From: Stieleria maiorica
GTDB taxonomy: Bacteria > Planctomycetota > Planctomycetia > Pirellulales > Pirellulaceae
Assembly: GCF_008035925.1 (NCBI RefSeq)
Contig: NZ_CP036264.1
Coordinates: 8,694,428 to 8,758,427, forward strand
Length of the DNA stretch: 64,000 nt
Direction: 5' to 3'
Shown here: piece after piece, positions 35,331-43,877 of the stretch
How positions within the stretch are numbered: position 1 is the stretch's first letter
How the letters are laid out: every line of letters begins with the position of its first letter
Notes under the pieces: generated by a model
Told to the model about the DNA's origin: nothing
The model's database searches: none
What the model saw: only the letters and a program-made list of their open reading frames with translations
Program-made: the position numbers and the translations under genes

Positions 35331-38300
35331 CTACTGCAACGCCTCCAGACGCTCGGCGGATTTCTTCGCCAGTTCGTGTCCGGCATGCTTCTGGACGACG
35401 TACTGATAAAACTGTGTCGCGAACTGACGCGACCGATTCTTTGCATCCTGTGTCCTGGCGGACTGCATCAGCAACTCGCTGCAGCGTCCCGCTTCGAACC
35501 CACTTTTGGCTTGCCAATTCTTGATCTCCGCCGGCGCGTTGTCTCCGCCGAAACCGAACATCACACTTTGAAACTCCGGGATCGCTTTGTCGAATTGCTT
35601 TTCACCGAAATAGATTTCGCCCATCATGAATCGAGCCCGCGCGCCGACTTCGCGACGGCGATACTGCTCGGCGACTTGACCGAAGTACTTCAGCGCCTGC
35701 GGCAGGTCGTTTTTCTGTTGGTAGGCGAACCCGGTTTCGTAAAAGACTTGCGGCAGGTAAGCGGTCGCGGGGAACCGTTGTTTCAATTCGTCGTACCAAC
35801 CGATCGCTTCGTCCCAGCGTTTCAGCTGCGCCGCCGACTGACCGCCGTGCAACAGGATCAATTCACGGACCTGACGTTCGGCCGCGTCACGCAGGGTGTT
35901 AGCGTTCTCGTCGGCATCGCGAATCTTTTGCCGGCCGATCGCATAGGACCGCAGCGCCTCTTCGAACGCTTCCTGTTTAAACAAACACTCCCCGACCATC
36001 ATCCGCGCGTCGATCGCCAGGTTTCCCCCGGGATGTTTCTCCGCCTGTTTGGCGAACGCCTGTTTCGCCTCGTCCAGCTTGGATTCTTTGAACAACGACC
36101 ATCCCAGGCGATACAGCGCCTTTTCGCTCATCGCATCATCGGCCGTCTTGTCGGCGGCGATTCGAAAGTAATTCACCGCGGTCGGCCAATCACTCGCCGA
36201 ATAACTTTGCTGGCCGACAAAGTAGGCCGCCTCGGCCGCCAATGACGTCTCGGGATACTCGCTCAGCAGACGGCGGAACTGCTCGACCGCTTGCGGCTCC
36301 TTGCCCGATTCACGCAACGACCAGCCGAGTTCGTAGAGCACCTTGTCCATCGCGGGGTAGCCCGCGACCTCGTCGTCAAGCCGCTGCAGTTTTTCCGCCG
36401 CGTCACCGGGGCGGCCTTGCTTTTGATCCACCAACGCCAGCTCGTACAACGCATGGCCCAGGTTGACACCGGTCGGCCCGAGTTCCAAGTACCGTTGCAA
36501 ATCCGCTTGGGCGGATTCCAGATCTCCGAGGGTGCGATGCGAAATCCCACGCGCGATCAAGGCATCGTCACTGAGTGCATGGCCGGGCGACTGATTCAGG
36601 ATCACGTCGAGCGACTTGAGGGCTTCGCGGTGATCCCCCTGTTGCATGTGTGACCAGCCGCGACCGTAAAGTGCATACGGGATCAGACCTTGGTCGCGTC
36701 CGGCGTCGATGACCTGGCTATACAACTTCACCGCCTGGGCGTAGTCGCCCGCTTTGCTTGCCAGCTGCCCCAACTTGTAACGTGCCTGGTCCGCCATCGT
36801 CGACGAAGGGTCTCGGTCGATCAACGCTTCCCACGCGGCTTTCGCCTGGTCGGACTTTCCTGCCGAAAGCAACGCGGTCCCCTGCAGCAGGCGAGCTTCC
36901 CCGGCGCGCGACCACTCCGGTGCGACCTCCGCCACTCGCCCGAACGACTCCGCCGCGTCGGCTGGACGATCAGACATCAAGTGGGCTTGACCGACCAGAA
37001 ACTGTGCTTCCGCTTTGTGCGACGCTTGCTCCAAACTCTCATACTCCGTTTTCAACAGCGCGACGGCATCGTCGAACGCCTTCATGGAGTTCATCGCGAC
37101 GGCGGTTCGCAAGACCCACACCGGTCGCTGCACGTTGTCATCCGCCGCGGTATTGAGCAGTGTCCGGTAGCTGTCGACCGCCGCCTGTGTCTTGCCGGTA
37201 AACAGTTGGCTTTCGGCGACAATAAAGCGGACGTCGCTCTCCAGCGGGTCGGACGCAAAGTGGTTCAAGAATTCGCCGGCCAGCTTCCCCGCCTTTTCAT
37301 AGTCGTTCAGCTGCAAAGCGGAGAACGCGGCGTTGTAGAGTGCCCGCGGGGCCAAGGGATCATTCGGCGCGTCGCGGTAAACTTGCTCGGCCACACCGAT
37401 CGATTCGGCGACGGTCGCCGGGGTCATCGACAACGCCTCGGCCAGATCGACGCGCAGATCGATCGCAAAGTCTCCTTCGACTCCAGAATTTAACCGTTGC
37501 TTGGCGATCGCAACGGCCGCTGCGGCGTCGCCCTTTGCCAGTTTGATTCGCACCAGCCAGTGGGCCGCTTCGGTCGCCGCGACCGGGTTGTTCTGTGTCA
37601 GCACCGTCTCGAACCGAGCGGCGGCCTGTTCGATCTGGCCACCGCGATACAGGCTTTGCCCGGAAGCCAACGTCGCGTTGGCGGCATAGGGTGACGTGGG
37701 AAACTCGCGTTGCAATCGATCGTACCCGGCGGCGGCTTCGGTCGGCTTGCCGTCTTGCACGAGCGCGTACGAACGACGAAAGATCGCATAACTCGTGTCG
37801 GCATCCCCGGTCGATGCCGCGATCGCTTTGTCGAACGAGGTGACGGCGGCGGGATAATCCCGCTGCACGATCATCAGATCGCCCAGTCGCAAATGAACAT
37901 CGACGACCAACGGGTTGTCCGCACATCCGGCCAACAGCTTCTCGAAGGTCTCGACGGCCTTGGCGGTCTGGTCCAGCTCTTCGTGGGCGATGCCCAACGC
38001 GTACAAGGCATCGCACCGCAGCGGTGAATCCTTGGCCGACGGCAGCGACAAAAAACGGTGGTAAAATTCGATCGCCTTCGCACGATCGCCCAATCCATAA
38101 GCCGCTTCGCCGCTGTAAAAATAGGCGCGGTCGATGTAGGCACTCTTCGCGTTTTCTTTGCGCAACGTTTCGAAGGTCTCGATCGTTTTTTGCAAACGCG
38201 ACCGGTCACGCTGGGGACCGTCCCCGGCCGACGCGTAAAAACACCACCCGCGATTGGCAAGACTCTCCTCACGCAGCTCATACTTCTTGTCTTCCAACGC

Positions 38301-38741
38301 CACCCCGAACGCCTCGGCCGCGGCGACGTAGTCCGGGTTTTCTTTCTGCATGTAACAGACGCCCAGATAGTGCGCCGCCTTGGAGGCCAGATCGTCGTCC
38401 GGGTACATCTCCAAAAACTTCTTCCAGTTCTGGATCGCCAATTCGATCGCACCGCCGGTTTGAAAATTAGCCGCGTCGGCATACAACGCAATCGACTGCT
38501 CGGTCGACTCGGCCGCCATCAGCCGATCGCCGCTCGAGAACCCGAGCAGGGTCGTCAGGGTGATCGCCAAACCACAGCAGCATCGCACAACCGCCGCAGC
38601 AACACTCGGGCAGACCACAATCGCACGGGGCAGGAACGCAAAGGCCGGCGTCGTACAGGCCGGGGATCGAACAAAAGAATCAGAACGCACGGCGATGTTT
38701 GGGGGCAAAGGAGTCCGGGTGACAGACGGGACATCAGCCAC
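35331..38741 (-). CDS. Large TPR-repeat secreted protein, 1136 aa
   Basis: The first codon is GTG at 38741; the hydrophobic stretch VAAAVVRCCCGLAITLTTLL at about 47-66 with LMAAES after it is the export signal, so the true start may be one of the later GTG/TTG codons. From about residue 80 to the end it is an unbroken array of some 25-30 TPR units (for example ALYADAANFQTGGAIELAIQ, AHYLGVCYMQKENPDYVAAA, ALYELGWSLRESGKEPQAVE). Such YbgF/CpoB-like TPR proteins accompany Tol systems. First gene of the TPR-ExbB-ExbD operon; probably a periplasmic scaffold. Confidence 0.82.
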   Translation of the reverse strand: MADVPSVTRTPLPPNIAVRSDSFVRSPACTTPAFAFLPRAIVVCPSVAAAVVRCCCGLAITLTTLLGFSSGDRLMAAESTEQSIALYADAANFQTGGAIELAIQNWKKFLEMYPDDDLASKAAHYLGVCYMQKENPDYVAAAEAFGVALEDKKYELREESLANRGWCFYASAGDGPQRDRSRLQKTIETFETLRKENAKSAYIDRAYFYSGEAAYGLGDRAKAIEFYHRFLSLPSAKDSPLRCDALYALGIAHEELDQTAKAVETFEKLLAGCADNPLVVDVHLRLGDLMIVQRDYPAAVTSFDKAIAASTGDADTSYAIFRRSYALVQDGKPTEAAAGYDRLQREFPTSPYAANATLASGQSLYRGGQIEQAAARFETVLTQNNPVAATEAAHWLVRIKLAKGDAAAAVAIAKQRLNSGVEGDFAIDLRVDLAEALSMTPATVAESIGVAEQVYRDAPNDPLAPRALYNAAFSALQLNDYEKAGKLAGEFLNHFASDPLESDVRFIVAESQLFTGKTQAAVDSYRTLLNTAADDNVQRPVWVLRTAVAMNSMKAFDDAVALLKTEYESLEQASHKAEAQFLVGQAHLMSDRPADAAESFGRVAEVAPEWSRAGEARLLQGTALLSAGKSDQAKAAWEALIDRDPSSTMADQARYKLGQLASKAGDYAQAVKLYSQVIDAGRDQGLIPYALYGRGWSHMQQGDHREALKSLDVILNQSPGHALSDDALIARGISHRTLGDLESAQADLQRYLELGPTGVNLGHALYELALVDQKQGRPGDAAEKLQRLDDEVAGYPAMDKVLYELGWSLRESGKEPQAVEQFRRLLSEYPETSLAAEAAYFVGQQSYSASDWPTAVNYFRIAADKTADDAMSEKALYRLGWSLFKESKLDEAKQAFAKQAEKHPGGNLAIDARMMVGECLFKQEAFEEALRSYAIGRQKIRDADENANTLRDAAERQVRELILLHGGQSAAQLKRWDEAIGWYDELKQRFPATAYLPQVFYETGFAYQQKNDLPQALKYFGQVAEQYRRREVGARARFMMGEIYFGEKQFDKAIPEFQSVMFGFGGDNAPAEIKNWQAKSGFEAGRCSELLMQSARTQDAKNRSRQFATQFYQYVVQKHAGHELAKKSAERLEALQ

Positions 38742-38972
38742 AGTTTAGCGGTGTGTCGTTGGAGTCGATAGTTCGCCCTCGGGATTGCCCAGTCCGAAAA
38801 GTCGCCGCAGGAGCGTGAGGATCCCCGCAGATACCGGCCAAAATGTCGCATTTCCGGCGGTTTCCGCACCACAACCCCTTCCCAGCGAACCGTTCCAGTC
38901 CCTCGTGACGTATCAGTTAGCTCCGCAACGGTCGTGCAGGACACCTATACAATTTCACAGTGAAAGTTAGAC

Positions 38973-39980
38973 GTGACGCAACTCAGCCCCTCTGGCAAGA
39001 CCCATCTGATCACCGGCGGTGCCGGATTCATCGGCTCGCACCTCGCTCAACGACTGCTCGCGCGGGGGGAACGGGTCCTGATCGTCGATGACCTGTCGAC
39101 CGGTCAACGCAAGAACTTGGATCCGATTCTGGACCACGAGAACCTGGAGTACATCGAGGGATCGGTTGAAGACGATCGCTTGGTGGCCGAAGTCGTCGGC
39201 CGCGCCGACAGCGTGTACCACTTGGCCGCCGCCGTGGGCGTCGCGCTGATCGCCAAGCAGCCGATCCAGACGATCGAACGCAACGTCTATCCCACGCAAT
39301 TGATCCTGGACCGGCTGGGCGAACGGGCGCGGCGTGGGGCACACGTGCCATGCTTCATCGCCAGCACCAGCGAAGTGTATGGCAAGAACCCCAAAGAAGT
39401 CTGGTCGGAAGAAGACGACTTGGTGTTCGGTGCGACGACCAAGCCGCGTTGGAGCTATGGGGTGTCCAAGGCGATCGACGAATTCTTGGCGTTGGCTTTC
39501 TACAAGGAACAACAACTGCCGGTCGTCGTCGGGCGGTTCTTCAACGTCGTCGGGCCACGCCAAACCGGCGCCTACGGCATGGTGCTGCCGCGGTTCGTCG
39601 AAGCGGCCATGAAAGGCGAGAAACTGATCGTCCACGACGACGGCGCGCAAATCCGATGCTTCGCACACGTCGATGATGTCGTCGGTGCGGTGATCAGGCT
39701 GGTCGACACGCCGGCCGCCCACGGACGCGTTTACAACATCGGCAGCGACACCCCGGTGACGATCCTGGAGCTCGCCAAACGCGTCATCGAGCGAGTCAAT
39801 CCGAAGGCAGAGATCGACTTCCGTTCTTATGCCGACGCCTACGACGAAACCTTCGAAGACATCCGCCGCCGTGTCCCCGACCTGGCACGGATCGCCGAAA
39901 CGATCGGCTACGCTGCCACGAAAGACCTGGACGCCATCATCGACTCGGTCGCCCAGTCCATGCGCCCCACCGTGGGATAG
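38973..39980 (+). CDS. UDP-sugar epimerase/decarboxylase family SDR, 335 aa
   Basis: GTG start (MTQLSPSGKTHLITGGAGFI). Extended SDR with Gly motif TGGAGFIGSHL at residues 14-24, SVYHLAAAVGV, catalytic Ser in STSEVYGKNP, Tyr-X3-Lys in WSYGVSKAIDEF, and GRFFNVVGPRQTG, a pattern shared by UDP-glucose 4-epimerases and UDP-glucuronate decarboxylases. It probably makes a sugar nucleotide for cell-surface glycans. The exact substrate cannot be told. Single gene. Confidence 0.88.
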   Translation: MTQLSPSGKTHLITGGAGFIGSHLAQRLLARGERVLIVDDLSTGQRKNLDPILDHENLEYIEGSVEDDRLVAEVVGRADSVYHLAAAVGVALIAKQPIQTIERNVYPTQLILDRLGERARRGAHVPCFIASTSEVYGKNPKEVWSEEDDLVFGATTKPRWSYGVSKAIDEFLALAFYKEQQLPVVVGRFFNVVGPRQTGAYGMVLPRFVEAAMKGEKLIVHDDGAQIRCFAHVDDVVGAVIRLVDTPAAHGRVYNIGSDTPVTILELAKRVIERVNPKAEIDFRSYADAYDETFEDIRRRVPDLARIAETIGYAATKDLDAIIDSVAQSMRPTVG

Positions 39981-39997
39981 GCTTTCTGCCTGTCAAT
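39972..39997. repeat. R3 repeat overlapping the epimerase stop
   Basis: GTGGGATAGGCTTTCTGCCT then GTCAATG; the repeat supplies the last codons and the TAG stop of the epimerase gene. Confidence 0.65.
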
Positions 39998-40141
39998 GCT
40001 CCCTCGCCTCCTTTAACTCGTTCCAAGGCTCCGTCTTGGCTGCGTAACAACCTTGCAATTCGAATGAGTTTTCGATTGTGGGGTTTTGGAGGTCTCGAAT
40101 ACGCGGAGCCCTCTCGAAATCAGCCGCCTGCCTAGGGGCGT

Positions 40142-40311
40142 TTAATCATTCTGCCCCGAATCATTCTGCCATCCGTCACCTGATCTCCGTCACCTGATCT
40201 CCGTCACCGTGACAGGTGGAGAGGTAGGAAAATTTTGGAGGTAGGAAAATTGGCGAAATCGAATGGATGGTGCGATTCATCATTTTCTTACCCCCGAAAT
40301 TTTCTTACCCA
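40142..40311. repeat. Dispersed repeats including R4 copy 2
   Basis: 40145-40202: doublets AATCATTCTGCC and CCGTCACCTGATCT. 40220-40311: inverted copy of R4, GGTAGGAAAATTTTGGAGGT on the left and CATTTTCTTACCCCCGAAAT on the right, related to 21884-21972. The stretch 39981-40453 holds no gene besides these. Confidence 0.75.
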
Positions 40312-40453
40312 AAAACCACTTGCCGGCTCACGACAATGGGTGCACGAGAAAACAACCTCGGTGAAACAGTGTCGCCGCGATTCATCCCCTGCTGACGGAT
40401 GTTTGTCAGCACGCCGCCACGCTGTTCATCACACCCGTTTGTGGAGAATTTCG

Positions 40454-40954
40454 ATGCGTAAGTTTGTAGCAATGGCGTTGGCAGTGGTCTTGGCAGGTTC
40501 GTTCAGTGCGTCGGCCATGGCCGGTTGCGGAACGTGCGACAAGACGATCGTCGAGAACGCTGTCGCGGCCAAGTCCTTCAACACCCTCGTCGCCGCCGTC
40601 AAGGCTGCCGGATTGGCTGAAACGCTTTCCGGCAAGGGCCCGTTCACCGTCTTCGCCCCGACCGACGAGGCGTTCGCCAAGCTGCCCGAAGGCACCGTGG
40701 AAAGCCTGCTGAAGCCCGAGAACAAAGAAAAGCTGGTCAGCATCCTGACCTACCACGTCGTCCCCGCAAAGGTGATGGCCAAGCAGGTCGTCGGGCTCGA
40801 TGAGGCCAAGACTGTACAAGGCTCGGCCGTCAAGATCGAAGTCAAGGACGGCAGCGTGATCCTGAACGGCAAGTCCAAGGTCGTTAAAACCGACATCAAC
40901 TCCTCCAACGGGGTGATCCACGTCATCGACACCGTGATCCTGCCCAAGAGCTGA
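40454..40954 (+). CDS. Fasciclin-domain secreted protein, 166 aa
   Basis: Signal peptide [20 protein letters not shown] (cleavage at AMA-GC). One complete fasciclin (FAS1) domain: [20 protein letters not shown], the H1 motif [25 protein letters not shown], and the H2 end [16 protein letters not shown]1 domains mediate adhesion or matrix binding. GGAG eight bases before the ATG fixes the start at 40454. Followed by a terminator, single gene. Confidence 0.93.
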   Translation: MRKFVAMALAVVLAGSFSASAMAGCGTCDKTIVENAVAAKSFNTLVAAVKAAGLAETLSGKGPFTVFAPTDEAFAKLPEGTVESLLKPENKEKLVSILTYHVVPAKVMAKQVVGLDEAKTVQGSAVKIEVKDGSVILNGKSKVVKTDINSSNGVIHVIDTVILPKS

Positions 40955-41001
40955 ATCTAATTCGCCCGTCGCTCGTCCCGCCACCTGCGAAGACGAAAGC
41001 G

Positions 41002-41038
41002 AACTCCGCTGGCGCGCATCACGCGCCGGCGGAGTTTT
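41002..41038 (+). terminator. Terminator of the fasciclin gene
   Basis: AACTCCGCTGGCGCG pairs with CGCGCCGGCGGAGTT, followed by TTCG; a strong stem but only a short T run. Confidence 0.65.
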
Positions 41039-41156
41039 CGGTCGTTCTCAGGACAGCCCTTGCCGAATCGGGGCTCGATTGCCTATCTTGTGGGGCTTCG
41101 CGGTTCTGTACGCCAGCCAGGCCCGCTTGCATCCTAGAAACAACGAGAGAAATGCC

Positions 41157-41399
41157 ATGAAAGAAGGCATCCACCCGAAGTACGAAGCGACCACGATCTC
41201 CTGCGGTTGCGGCAATTCCTTTGAAACCCGAACCGTCCGTGGCGGCGAGCTGAAGGTCGATATTTGCAACGCCTGCCATCCGTTTTACACCGGGAAGCTG
41301 AAATTCGTCGACACCGCCGGCCGGATCGATAAATTCCAGAAGAAGTTCGCCGCCGGTTCCTACGGCAGCTTGCAGAAGAAAGGCAAAAAGAAGAAATAG
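41157..41399 (+). CDS. rpmE: Ribosomal protein bL31, 80 aa
   Basis: [20 protein letters not shown] and on. The zinc-binding (C+) type: Cys16 and Cys18 in SCGCG, and Cys-X2-Cys in [17 protein letters not shown]. The C-terminal tail is Lys-rich. The start is at the conserved M-K-x-x-I-H-P; a frame upstream of it is not conserved. Located just before prfA, as in many bacteria, and with its own terminator. Confidence 0.95.
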   Translation: MKEGIHPKYEATTISCGCGNSFETRTVRGGELKVDICNACHPFYTGKLKFVDTAGRIDKFQKKFAAGSYGSLQKKGKKKK

Positions 41400-41475
41400 C
41401 CGGTTCATCTCCGCCGCCAGACCACTCCGCCCCGACCATCCGGGTGCCCCAAGTGATCTGACGCCAGGCTACGCT

Positions 41476-41518
41476 AACCGCATGGTCCTTGCAGCTCGCA
41501 GGAACATGCGGTTTTTTT
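41476..41518 (+). terminator. Intrinsic terminator after rpmE
   Basis: AACCGCATG / CATGCGGTT with an inner pairing TCCTTGCAGCTCGCAGGA, followed by seven T residues. A clear Rho-independent terminator. Confidence 0.85.
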
Positions 41519-41578
41519 CGTCGATTCCCTGCATTCCGCCACAGCCCCCCCGACGTACCCAACGAACCGCTTGCGACC

Positions 41579-42658
41579 ATGAGTTCCATCCGCAGCCTGC
41601 TGGAAGAAAAACTGGACCGATTCGAGCAACTTGAACGCGACATGTCCGACCCGGAGGTGCTCGGCGACGGGGCACGGATGAGCGCGACCGCACGCGAACA
41701 CGGCGGCTTGGCCCGGCTGGCCGGCAAGTATCGCGAATTCAAACGGATGAGCAACGAGATCCAGGGCTGCAAGGAGATGGCCGAGGCAGCCGAGGACAGC
41801 GAAGAGCGCGAAATGGCCGAAACGGAGATGGCCGACCTGCGGCATCAACGCGAATCGCTGTGGGAAGACCTGTTGTCGATGACCATCGGCGGCGAAGACA
41901 GCCATCGCACCCGATGCGTGATGGAAATCCGCGCCGGCACCGGCGGTGAAGAAGCCGCGCTGTTCGCCCGCGATCTGTTTGAAATGTATCGCCGCTATGC
42001 CGAACTGAAAAAATGGAAAGTCGAGCTGATGGACAGCAGCCCCAGCGACATGGGCGGCTTCAAAGACATCACGCTGACACTCGAAGGCGACAGCGTCTAC
42101 CGCGACCTGGCCTATGAATCCGGCGGACACCGCGTCCAGCGTGTCCCGGAAACGGAAACCCAAGGCCGTGTCCACACCAGTGCCGCGACCGTCGCCGTCA
42201 TGCCCGAACCGGAAGACGTCGAAATCGACTTGAAAGCCGACGACTATCGCGTCGACAAATTCGGCGCCTCCGGACCCGGCGGCCAACACGTCAACAAGAC
42301 CGAATCGGCGATCCGATTGACCCACCACGAAACCGGCATCGTCGTCCAGTGCCAAGACGAAAAAAGCCAGCACAAGAATCTGGCCAAAGCACTGCGAGTG
42401 CTCAAGGCGCGGATCTATGAAAAGAAACGCGAAGAGGAAGCCGCCAAACAGGCCGAACAACGAAAGGGTCTGATCGGATCGGGCGACCGCAGCCAACGCA
42501 TCCGCACCTACAACTTTCCCCAGAACCGGCTGACCGACCACCGCATCAACCTGACACTTTATAAACTGGATCAGATCCTCGCCGGCGACCTGTCCCCCGT
42601 GACCGAGGCTTTGATCGAATACGATCGAGATCAACTCCGCGGAGACATGGTGGATTGA
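41579..42658 (+). CDS. prfA: Peptide chain release factor 1, 359 aa
   Basis: RF1 reads UAA/UAG stop codons. [20 protein letters not shown] starts the N-terminal coiled domain; the recognition region [20 protein letters not shown] holds the P-x-T tripeptide (PET); the catalytic GGQ is in [18 protein letters not shown]. Length is normal. The stop TGA overlaps the ATG of prmC by one base, so the substrate and its methylase are translationally coupled. Confidence 0.97.
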   Translation: MSSIRSLLEEKLDRFEQLERDMSDPEVLGDGARMSATAREHGGLARLAGKYREFKRMSNEIQGCKEMAEAAEDSEEREMAETEMADLRHQRESLWEDLLSMTIGGEDSHRTRCVMEIRAGTGGEEAALFARDLFEMYRRYAELKKWKVELMDSSPSDMGGFKDITLTLEGDSVYRDLAYESGGHRVQRVPETETQGRVHTSAATVAVMPEPEDVEIDLKADDYRVDKFGASGPGGQHVNKTESAIRLTHHETGIVVQCQDEKSQHKNLAKALRVLKARIYEKKREEEAAKQAEQRKGLIGSGDRSQRIRTYNFPQNRLTDHRINLTLYKLDQILAGDLSPVTEALIEYDRDQLRGDMVD

Positions 42659-43569
42659 TGTCTGACTCCCCAACCTCTCGATCGCAAACCGCCGATCAGC
42701 CGTGGACCGTCTTGCGGCTGCTGCAATGGACGACCGAGTTCTTTCAAAAACGCGGCAGCGACTCGGCCCGGCTGGAAGCGGAAATCCTGCTCGCCCACGC
42801 CCGTCAGTGCAGCCGCATCGAACTGTACACGGCGTTCGAGCAAGAACCCGATGAAGAACAGCGCGCCGCGTTTCGCGAACTCGTCCGCCGCCGGGGCGAA
42901 GGCACCCCGGTCGCACAACTGGTCGGGTACAAAGAATTCTATTCGCTGCGATTCCGAGTCAACGAGCACACGTTGATCCCGCGTCCGGAAACCGAGCACC
43001 TGGTGATCGAAGCACTCGACTGTGCCAAAGCGATGTCGATCAGCGATCGCCCTTCGCGGATCGCCGATGTCGGTACCGGATCGGGTGCGATCGCCGTCGC
43101 CCTCGCGCTGCACTTGCCCGGCGCCCAGGTCACCGCGACCGATCTGAGCGAACCGGCGCTGGAAGTCGCTCGCTGGAACGCCGACAAACACGAGGTTTCC
43201 GATCGCGTCGACTTTGTCTGCTGCGATCTGTTGGCGGGCATCGATCAGCCCGCGACGTTTGACCTGATCTGCAGCAACCCGCCGTATGTCAGCGAAAGCG
43301 AATTCGAACAGCTCGACCGCTCGGTCCGCGAACACGAACCGAAATCGGCCTTGGTCGCCGGGGAGGACGGGACGGAGGTGATCAAGCGGCTGATGGCCGA
43401 AGCGTATCCGCGGCTGGAACCCGGCGGCCGGCTGATCATCGAACTCAGCCCGATGATCGCCGACGCCTGCGAAGATCTGGCCGAACACATCAGCGAGCTC
43501 GGGGATCTGCGATTCATCAAAGACCTGGCCGGACACCGACGCATCCTGTCGCTGGGACGAATGGACTAG
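42658..43569 (+). CDS. prmC: Release-factor glutamine methyltransferase, 303 aa
   Basis: Methylates the Gln of the GGQ motif in RF1/RF2. N-terminal helical domain (about 15-95), AdoMet-binding motif ADVGTGSGAIAVALALHLPG (about 137-156) and the catalytic NPPY in LICSNPPYVSESEFEQ. RIIKDLAGHRR-like end (FIKDLAGHRRILSLGRMD). Overlaps prfA by one base. Confidence 0.96.
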   Translation: MSDSPTSRSQTADQPWTVLRLLQWTTEFFQKRGSDSARLEAEILLAHARQCSRIELYTAFEQEPDEEQRAAFRELVRRRGEGTPVAQLVGYKEFYSLRFRVNEHTLIPRPETEHLVIEALDCAKAMSISDRPSRIADVGTGSGAIAVALALHLPGAQVTATDLSEPALEVARWNADKHEVSDRVDFVCCDLLAGIDQPATFDLICSNPPYVSESEFEQLDRSVREHEPKSALVAGEDGTEVIKRLMAEAYPRLEPGGRLIIELSPMIADACEDLAEHISELGDLRFIKDLAGHRRILSLGRMD

Positions 43570-43597
43570 GCTACCGCGGCTTCGTTTTTGATGTGGC

Positions 43598-43752
43598 AGG
43601 ACAGTCGCCGTCCTCTCCGAGGTCGGCGCGGGGAAAGCTTCGCTTTTTCGCGCTCGCCGAGTTCGGAGAACACGGCGACTTTTTCGCTCGCCGAGTTCGG
43701 AAAACACGGCGACTTTTTCGCTCGCCGAGTTCAGAGAACACGGCGACGGTCG
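43598..43752. repeat. Dispersed repeat R1, copy 3, inverted and expanded
   Basis: GACAGTCGCCGTCCTCTCCG on the left, then three tandem arms of CGCCGAGTTCGGAGAACACG type (43659-43752), each about 36 bp. A frame open through the repeat joins the ATP-grasp gene but is repeat-encoded peptide. Confidence 0.8.
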
Positions 43753-43877
43753 GAATGCGGCGCAGGGGCACCGCATATGCCCTGTATCCCGTCCAAATTG
43801 GCATTTTCCCGGGGGGTGACGACCGATCATCGGCCGCGCGCGACACCGTTCCCATCGACGATCCATCGCTGGCGGCT

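Noticed and set aside
43593-43877. N-terminal extension of the ATP-grasp/alpha-E protein
   Set aside because: It translates repeat R1; the same peptide string appears from other R1 copies, and the family's conserved part starts after 43878.
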